A DNA stretch of 10,311 nucleotides from an uncultured Clostridium sp. (GTDB lineage Bacteria; Bacillota; Clostridia; TANB77; CAG-508): positions 1 through 10,311 of the forward strand of contig URWN01000045.1 in the NCBI GenBank assembly GCA_900551615.1, in the 5' to 3' direction. Shown piece by piece: positions 5,642 to 10,311 of the stretch (position 1 is the stretch's first letter; every line of letters starts with the position of its first letter). The notes under the pieces are model-generated. The model was given only the letters and a program-made list of their open reading frames with translations, made no database searches and was not told the origin of the DNA. The position numbers were made by a program, and so were the translations under genes.

Positions 5642-6943
5642 ATGATAGATAAAACAAGAGAAGTAGCATTAAAAATATTATATAAAATAGACAAAGAAGA
5701 TGCATACTCAAATATAGAATTAAATGAACAAATAAAACAAAATAGAAAGAATTTAACTGAAAAGGATATAGGACTAATTTCTGAAATTGTATATGGAGTA
5801 ACAACATGGAGATTGACTTTAGATGAAATAATTAAAAAATATTCAAAAATAAAAATTAAAAAAATTTCTCCATGGATATTAAATATTTTAAGAATGGGAA
5901 TATATCAAATAATATTTTTGGATAAAATACCAAAATCTGCTGCTGTAAATGAAAGCGTAAATTTAGCAAAAAGATATGGACATGCATCAAGTTCAAATTT
6001 TGTAAATGCTATTTTAAGAAAAATTGAAAAAAATGATTATGAAGAATTTTTCAAAATTGAAGATGATATAGAAAGAATATCGAAAACAACATCAATGCCA
6101 AAATGGATAGTAGAAGAATTGATGAAGAACAATGAGATAAAAAAAGTAGAAGAAATTTGTAAAAACTCAAACATAAAACCAAAAATTACAATAAGAGTTA
6201 ACTCATTAAAAATAAATAAACAAGAATTAATTAAAAAACTAAAGGAAAAAGGTATAGAATGTAACGAACCTCAAGAAAAAGTAGACGATTTTTTGATATT
6301 AGAAAAGATAAAAAATATAGAAAATATTGATGAATTTAAAAAAGGATATTTTACAATTCAAGACATATCAGCTGGTCAAACTGCACGAATTTTGAATCCA
6401 CAACCTGGTGAATTAGTTTTAGATGCATGTTCGGCACCAGGAGGCAAAACAACATATATGGCTGAACTTATGAAAAATAAAGGAAAAATTGAAGCTTGGG
6501 ATATACATGAACATAGGACTAAACTAGTGGAACAAAATGCACAGAGATTAGGGATAAATATAATAGAGACAAAAGTAAAAGATGCAAGCTTGTATGATGA
6601 AAAATTAAAAGAAAAGTTTGATAAAATTTTATTAGACGTTCCTTGTTTAGGAATTGGAGTAATAAAAAGAAAACCGGATATTAAATGGAAAAGAAAACCA
6701 GAAGATGTAAAAAATATAACAGAAATTCAAAAGAAAATTTTAGACAATTGTTCAAAATATTTGAAAAAAAATGGTGTTATGGTATATTCAACATGTAGTA
6801 TTTTAGAAAAAGAAAATCAAGATATTGTTGATAAATTTTTGAAAGAAAATAATGAGTATTATATAAGACCAGAAGAAACGCGAAATATATTGCCAAATGA
6901 GGAAAAAGATGGTTTTTTTATATGTAAAATTTACAGAAAATAA
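5642..6943 (+). CDS. rsmB: 16S rRNA (cytosine-5) methyltransferase RsmB
   Basis: A 433-residue SAM-dependent enzyme that methylates C967 of 16S rRNA (E. coli numbering). It has an N-terminal NusB-like RNA-binding domain (about 1-130, with REVALKILYKID and PKSAAVNESVNLAKRYG), a linker, and an RsmB/RsmF-type methyltransferase domain (about 180-433). Motifs seen are DISAG (241-245), SAM loop LDACSAPGGKTTYMAEL (260-276), LDVPCLGIG with C335 (usually DAPCSGTG) and YSTCSI with the catalytic C385. Length is normal. It starts at ATG 5642 with a TTGGAG-like site upstream. In many Bacillota rsmB sits near def, fmt and stp; here it stands alone, divergent from the spoVA operon and ahead of the pil genes. 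Confidence 0.94.
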   Translation: MIDKTREVALKILYKIDKEDAYSNIELNEQIKQNRKNLTEKDIGLISEIVYGVTTWRLTLDEIIKKYSKIKIKKISPWILNILRMGIYQIIFLDKIPKSAAVNESVNLAKRYGHASSSNFVNAILRKIEKNDYEEFFKIEDDIERISKTTSMPKWIVEELMKNNEIKKVEEICKNSNIKPKITIRVNSLKINKQELIKKLKEKGIECNEPQEKVDDFLILEKIKNIENIDEFKKGYFTIQDISAGQTARILNPQPGELVLDACSAPGGKTTYMAELMKNKGKIEAWDIHEHRTKLVEQNAQRLGINIIETKVKDASLYDEKLKEKFDKILLDVPCLGIGVIKRKPDIKWKRKPEDVKNITEIQKKILDNCSKYLKKNGVMVYSTCSILEKENQDIVDKFLKENNEYYIRPEETRNILPNEEKDGFFICKIYRK

Positions 6944-6949
6944 ACAAAT

Positions 6950-6988
6950 ATTACAACAATATTACAGAAAGATTACATTTGTATTATA
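6950..6988 (+). promoter_or_regulatory. Four phased ATTACA repeats at 11-bp spacing upstream of the pil operon
   Basis: ATTACA occurs at 6950, 6961 and 6972, and ATTATA at 6983, each exactly 11 bases apart. The last overlaps a perfect TATAAT (6985-6990) that lacks a good -35; the second repeat occupies the -35 position. Direct repeats of about one helical turn are typical of OmpR/PhoB-type response regulators (Bacillus PhoP sites are TTaACA hexamers with about 5-base gaps). An activator-dependent promoter for the pil genes is a reasonable inference, but the binding protein is unknown. Confidence 0.5.
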
Positions 6989-7003
6989 ATTTATTAAAAC
7001 CTA

Positions 7004-7031
7004 TTGACTTTTTGACTAGAAACGGTAAAAT
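7004..7031 (+). promoter_or_regulatory. Second candidate sigma-A promoter of the pil operon
   Basis: TTGACT (7004-7009) and TAAAAT (7026-7031) are spaced by 16 bases, about 80 bases before the first pil start codon. The -35 core is repeated eight bases later (7012-7017). This is a candidate constitutive promoter beside the repeat-associated one. Confidence 0.45.
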
Positions 7032-7110
7032 AAAAGAGAATTAATTATCATTATTTGTAAGAAAATGTGATAAAAAAGATTATTTAAATAATAAGATAGA
7101 AGGAGCAAAA

Positions 7111-8730
7111 ATGTCAACTTGTCTAGGATTGTATATAGAAGAAAATTTAATTAAATATGCAAAAGTTTCTAAAGAACGTGAACAAATTAAAGTTGAATCA
7201 TTTGGAATGAAATTTTATGACAATTTAGACCAAACAATAAAACAGATTGTTGAAGAAACATATAGTTATAAAACACCAATTAGTATAAACTTGTCAGAGG
7301 AGATGTATAATTATTTTCAAGTATTTGCTTTATTGAATAAAAAAGATTTACCAAAGGCAATACAAACAGAATTTGAATCTTATTGTGCAGATAAAAATTA
7401 CAATCCAAATGTTTTTGAAACAAGGTATGCAATTACTCCAAACACTCAAGATAAAGAAAAATTAAAAGTAATTCATGTTAGTGAAAACAAAATAGAGTTA
7501 AATAAAAAATTACAAAAGTTTAATGGATATAAATTGCAAAACATTACTCCAGTATCAATGACTATACCAAGTATCGCAGAACTAGAAGAAAAAGAAAATT
7601 GCCTAATAGTAAATATAGAAGAAGATACAACAATTACAACAGTTATAGACAAAAATATATATGATATAACAAAATTAGATATTGGAAGTAGAGAAATACT
7701 TGACAAAATAAATGTAAAAGAAAATTCTTATCAAAAAGCATATGAAATATGCAAAGAAACAACGATTTATACATCTGAAGGTAAAGAACTAACAGATGCA
7801 GAAACGAACTATCTTGAAGATATAATGCCAACATTATATGAAATAGTTGGACATTTAAGAAAAATTATAAATGAAAGTTTGGATAAAATTGATAAGATAT
7901 ATATTACTGGTACAGGAGCTTTAATAAATAATGTAGATTTATATTTTGAAGAATATTTAGAAAATGTAAGATGCGAAATATTAAAACCAAGTTTTGTTAA
8001 AATATCTCCTGATATAAATATAAAAGATTATGTAGAAGTTAACTCTGCTATATCTTTAGCACTTAATGGATTAGGACAAGGCATTTCAGGAATGAACTTT
8101 AAAAAGAATTCTTTTATGGATAAATTACCAGAAATATTGACAATGGAAGTTGGAACTAAAAAATCAATGGTAGGTAGAAAAAATCCACCTAAAGTGTTGA
8201 CATTAGATTTTGATACACCATTAGATGCTGTAGAAAAAAATATGTTAAGGAGTGTAGCTGGATTATTAGTATTATTAGTTATATATTGTAGTTTTTCAGC
8301 TTTAATAAAAAACCAAATAACATCTAAAAATTCAGAAGCTGACAAATCTATAAATGATACAAATGCTCAAATAGCTTTAGTGAATAAAGATATACAAAGT
8401 GTACAGAGTAAGACAAATGATTATACAAATAAAATTAATAATTTACAACAAATAAATGAAAAAATAGAAGAAAATAATAGAACTAAAAAGGCAATTCCTA
8501 ATTTACTAAATAGATTAATGTATATAATGCCTTCAGAGGTTCAATTAACATCTATAAAAAATGAAACATCAACACATATAGTAATTCAAGCACAATCAAC
8601 AAGTTATGCACAGTTAGGATATTTGACAGCTAGTATAAAAACAAATGGAATATTGACAAATGTTATATCTTCTTCTGGGCAAAAAGATAACAATATAGTA
8701 GCAATAAAGATAGAAGGTGATTTGCCATGA
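7111..8730 (+). CDS. PilM-PilN fusion, type IV pilus inner-membrane platform protein
   Basis: A 539-residue protein with two parts usually coded by separate genes. Residues 1-330 resemble PilM, the cytoplasmic actin-like ATP-binding protein: strand start CLGLYIEENLIKYAKV, a phosphate-loop-like CLIVNIEEDTTITTVID (164-180), and adenosine-loop-like IYITGTGALINN (263-274). After a linker (331-378) come one membrane helix (about 380-398), a coiled coil (400-460) and a small extracytoplasmic domain (about 462-539, PNLLNRLMYIMPSEVQLTSI), as in PilN. In pilus systems PilM binds the N-terminal tail of PilN; here a covalent link replaces this. The order equals that of GspL of type II secretion. The ATG at 7111 has AAGGAG at 7100-7105. 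It overlaps the next gene by four bases (ATGA). Confidence 0.85.
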   Translation: MSTCLGLYIEENLIKYAKVSKEREQIKVESFGMKFYDNLDQTIKQIVEETYSYKTPISINLSEEMYNYFQVFALLNKKDLPKAIQTEFESYCADKNYNPNVFETRYAITPNTQDKEKLKVIHVSENKIELNKKLQKFNGYKLQNITPVSMTIPSIAELEEKENCLIVNIEEDTTITTVIDKNIYDITKLDIGSREILDKINVKENSYQKAYEICKETTIYTSEGKELTDAETNYLEDIMPTLYEIVGHLRKIINESLDKIDKIYITGTGALINNVDLYFEEYLENVRCEILKPSFVKISPDINIKDYVEVNSAISLALNGLGQGISGMNFKKNSFMDKLPEILTMEVGTKKSMVGRKNPPKVLTLDFDTPLDAVEKNMLRSVAGLLVLLVIYCSFSALIKNQITSKNSEADKSINDTNAQIALVNKDIQSVQSKTNDYTNKINNLQQINEKIEENNRTKKAIPNLLNRLMYIMPSEVQLTSIKNETSTHIVIQAQSTSYAQLGYLTASIKTNGILTNVISSSGQKDNNIVAIKIEGDLP

Positions 8731-9431
8731 AAAAATTATTAATTAGTATTATAATTCTTTTAATGTTAATATTAACAGGTTTTACAATAGTAAAAGGAAT
8801 AGACATAGGACCTCTTAAAGTTTTAGGAATATTAGAAATAAAAGATGAAAATGATAAATTAGATGACAAAGTAAAACAAGCTACAAAATTGACAAGTACT
8901 GATTATCAGAAAAAAATAGATGATTTGAATACTGCTATAAAACAACTAGAAACTCAAAAAAATAGTTATGAAGATATGGTAAATGTTAGTACAGATAGTC
9001 AAGTAGAAGCAGCAAATCAAACATATAACAATACAATAGACTTCCTTTTTGTAAGAATAGAAAATCATGCAAAAAGTGAAGGTGTAACTATGAAAATGGA
9101 AGTTACTAGAAGTTCAACAGGAGTAAATAATGTTTATAATTTGAATTTCACAGCCACTGGAAGTTATACAGGAATAGAAGAATTTATTACAGGAATAGAG
9201 GATGATTCAAAATTAGGATTTAAAATAGAAAATTTCTCTATGTCAGCATCTTCAGAAAGTGGAGATCAACTAGAAGCAACATTTGTGTGCAAAGATATTA
9301 CAATACAAGGAATAGATTCAACTACTTCTAGTAGTGTAACAACACAGGTAGATACTACAAATTCAAACACAATAGGACAAACAAATAGTATAAATTCAAA
9401 TACAACAGTACAAACAAATACAATTCAATAA
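8727..9431 (+). CDS. PilO-like type IV pilus platform protein
   Basis: A 234-residue bitopic membrane protein. It has a short basic N-terminus, one membrane helix (about 4-24), a coiled coil (40-85), and a small alpha/beta domain (about 100-195) with FLFVRIENHAKSEGVTMKMEV and YTGIEEFITGIEDD, the pattern of PilO's ferredoxin-like domain. It ends in a low-complexity tail rich in Ser, Thr and Asn (198-234), probably disordered and outside the membrane. PilO normally pairs with PilN. Its ATG overlaps the stop of the PilM-PilN gene (ATGA), indicating coupled translation. Sequence identity in this family is low, so the call rests on architecture and context. Confidence 0.75.
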   Translation: MKKLLISIIILLMLILTGFTIVKGIDIGPLKVLGILEIKDENDKLDDKVKQATKLTSTDYQKKIDDLNTAIKQLETQKNSYEDMVNVSTDSQVEAANQTYNNTIDFLFVRIENHAKSEGVTMKMEVTRSSTGVNNVYNLNFTATGSYTGIEEFITGIEDDSKLGFKIENFSMSASSESGDQLEATFVCKDITIQGIDSTTSSSVTTQVDTTNSNTIGQTNSINSNTTVQTNTIQ

Positions 9432-9453
9432 TTTAGAAAGGAGTGGTAAAGTA

Positions 9454-9813
9454 ATGGCTAAAAATATTATAAAAGAAATGATTATATTTTTATTATTGGC
9501 ATTGGCAATTATATTAATATTAGGTGTATTACTTTATAAATATGTTCCTGCGAATAAAATAATTCCGGAGAAAGTTTCATATACTACTCCTGAAAATGTA
9601 AAAACAGAATTGCAAACTGATGAAAATGTTGATGATTCTGAAGTAGTTGTAACATATCAAATAGATTCAACTGATTTGAGTAATTATAAAAAAATACAAG
9701 AATATGTCCCAGGAAAGAAAAATCCATTTGCATCTGTGCAACAATATAATTCAACAGCAGGATCTAATTCAAATTCGGGAACGACAGAAAATTCTAGTAG
9801 TAATAATAAGTCA
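9454..9813 (+). CDS. PilP-like small membrane protein, truncated by the chimeric junction
   Basis: About 120 native residues remain: a membrane helix (8-28), a charged extracytoplasmic stretch, and GKKNPFASVQQ (87-97), which recalls the (R/K)xPF motif typical of PilP, followed by a Ser/Asn-rich linker (100-120). PilP links PilN/PilO to the outer parts of the pilus in Gram-negatives; what it would bind here is unclear. The start at ATG 9454 has AAAGGAG at 9437-9443, 22 bases after the PilO-like gene. The reading frame happens to stay open to the window end, but codons after about 9813 come from the foreign high-GC segment and are not part of this protein. Confidence 0.5.
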
Positions 9814-9820
9814 ACCTCGA
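9808..9820. other. Chimeric junction between AT-rich contig and high-GC sequence
   Basis: Left of this point the DNA is strongly AT-rich with AGA/ATA/AAA codons; to the right more than half the bases are G or C, with CGC, GCC and CTC codons. A pil gene on the + strand and an RF3 gene on the - strand are each cut inside their coding sequence at the same place. No integrase, terminal repeat or insertion sequence marks the boundary. A misjoined assembly or chimeric read is the best explanation. Confidence 0.88.
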
Positions 9821-10311
9821 CGATTTTGGTGTCGCTCGTCAGCTGGAGGCGCTTGACGTCGAAATCCTCCTCGTCGTTCTCGACCCAGCGAACGTGCTCA
9901 TACGGCAGGTTTTCGCGGATGATCTCAACGTTATACTCGTTCTTCAGACGGTACTCGAGCACCTCAAACTGCAGCACGCCGACAACGCCGACGATAACCG
10001 ATTCCATACCGGCATTCGGCTCGCGGAAGATCTGGATGGCACCCTCCTGTGCGATCTGCTCGACACCCTTGACGAACTGCTTGCGCTTGAGCGTATCCTT
10101 CTGGCGGACAACGGCAAACAGCTCGGGTGCGAACGTCGGGATGCCGGAGAACACGCACTTATGCTTGGGATCGCACACGGTATCACCGATGGAGAACACG
10201 CCCGGATCGAAAATACCGATAATATCGCCCGCATACGCCTCATCGACGATAGAGCGGTCCTGTGCCATCAGCTGCTGCGGTGCGGCAAGCACCATCTTCT
10301 TGCCGGACTGA
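9814..10311 (-). CDS. prfC: Peptide chain release factor 3 (RF3), internal fragment from another genome
   Basis: About 165 residues, open at both ends, read leftward from the window edge. MAQDRSIVDEAYAGDIIGIFDPGVFSIGDTV, FSGIPTFAPELFAVVRQKDTLKRKQFVKGVEQIAQEGAIQIF and VGVVGVLQFEVLEYRLKNEYNVE match domains II-III of the RF3 GTPase, which releases RF1/RF2 after peptide release. The N-terminal G domain lies beyond the window. The C-terminal end is cut at the junction after QLTSDTKIVE, where a normal RF3 would run on for several more residues. The composition does not match the rest of the window, so the source is a different, higher-GC gut-type bacterium; I cannot name it. An apparent ATG at 10295 is internal, not the start. 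Confidence 0.92.

Noticed and set aside
6944..7110. Cyclic di-GMP riboswitch ahead of the pil operon
   Set aside because: Such switches control pili in some Clostridia, but the gap is short and AT-rich and shows no GEMM-like stem or tetraloop core.
9944..10243. Two arginine/serine/cysteine-rich open frames inside the high-GC tail, minus strand
   Set aside because: They are shadow frames of the RF3 fragment, which has clear conserved motifs in another frame.
9814..10311. Continuation of the PilP-like frame to the window end (285 residues)
   Set aside because: The frame is antisense to the RF3 fragment. The residues after about 120 are Ser/Cys/Thr-rich nonsense typical of the reverse frame of a high-GC gene.
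9814..10311. Horizontally acquired prfC in the pil locus
   Set aside because: Both genes are cut at the same point without mobile-element marks, and the tail reaches the window end, so a misassembly is simpler.

Overview
The window looks like a metagenomic contig from a very AT-rich, spore-forming Bacillota (Clostridia-type) bacterium. The reasons are the low G+C, heavy use of AGA, ATA and AAA codons, two sporulation loci (spoIIM and a spoVA operon), strong GGAGG-type ribosome binding sites, and the Bacillota-type infC-rpmI-rplT attenuator leader. The last ~500 bases do not belong to this genome: base composition changes abruptly near 9811-9818, and the tail encodes part of release factor RF3 on the other strand. 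An assembly chimera is the simplest explanation.

Layout. 5-187: a nested palindromic element with perfect 32-bp terminal inverted repeats, MITE-like or a structured RNA. 263-902: spoIIM, broken by one extra base near 728. 990-1871: xerD, in the spoIIM-xerD order also seen in Bacillus. 1901-3258: a sigma-A-type promoter, an L20-type attenuator leader, infC (with a non-canonical ATA start), rpmI, rplT and a terminator. 3268-3371: two further hairpins in the convergent intergenic space. 5485 down to 3370 on the minus strand: an operon of a small dodecin-like gene, spoVAC, spoVAD and spoVAE, behind a promoter motif resembling the forespore sigma factors. 5642-6943: rsmB, divergent from that operon. 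7111 to about 9813: a type IV pilus inner-membrane platform operon, with a PilM-PilN fusion, a PilO-like gene and a truncated PilP-like gene. 9814-10311: the foreign RF3 fragment.

How the genes work together. The spore genes act at different stages: SpoIIM in engulfment, SpoVAC/AD/AE in moving Ca-dipicolinate into the forespore and out at germination. The dodecin-like protein is translationally linked to spoVAC. IF3, L35 and L20 form the autoregulated translation operon, and RsmB modifies 16S rRNA. The pil genes would build the cytoplasm-to-periplasm alignment platform of a Gram-positive type IV pilus or related secretion machine. Phased ATTACA repeats upstream suggest that a regulator controls them.

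Most of the window is ordinary core genome. The most noteworthy points are the dodecin-spoVA association, the PilM-PilN fusion, the phased 11-bp repeats before it, the nested palindrome at the left end, the infC attenuator geometry, and two likely sequence artefacts (the spoIIM frameshift and the chimeric end).
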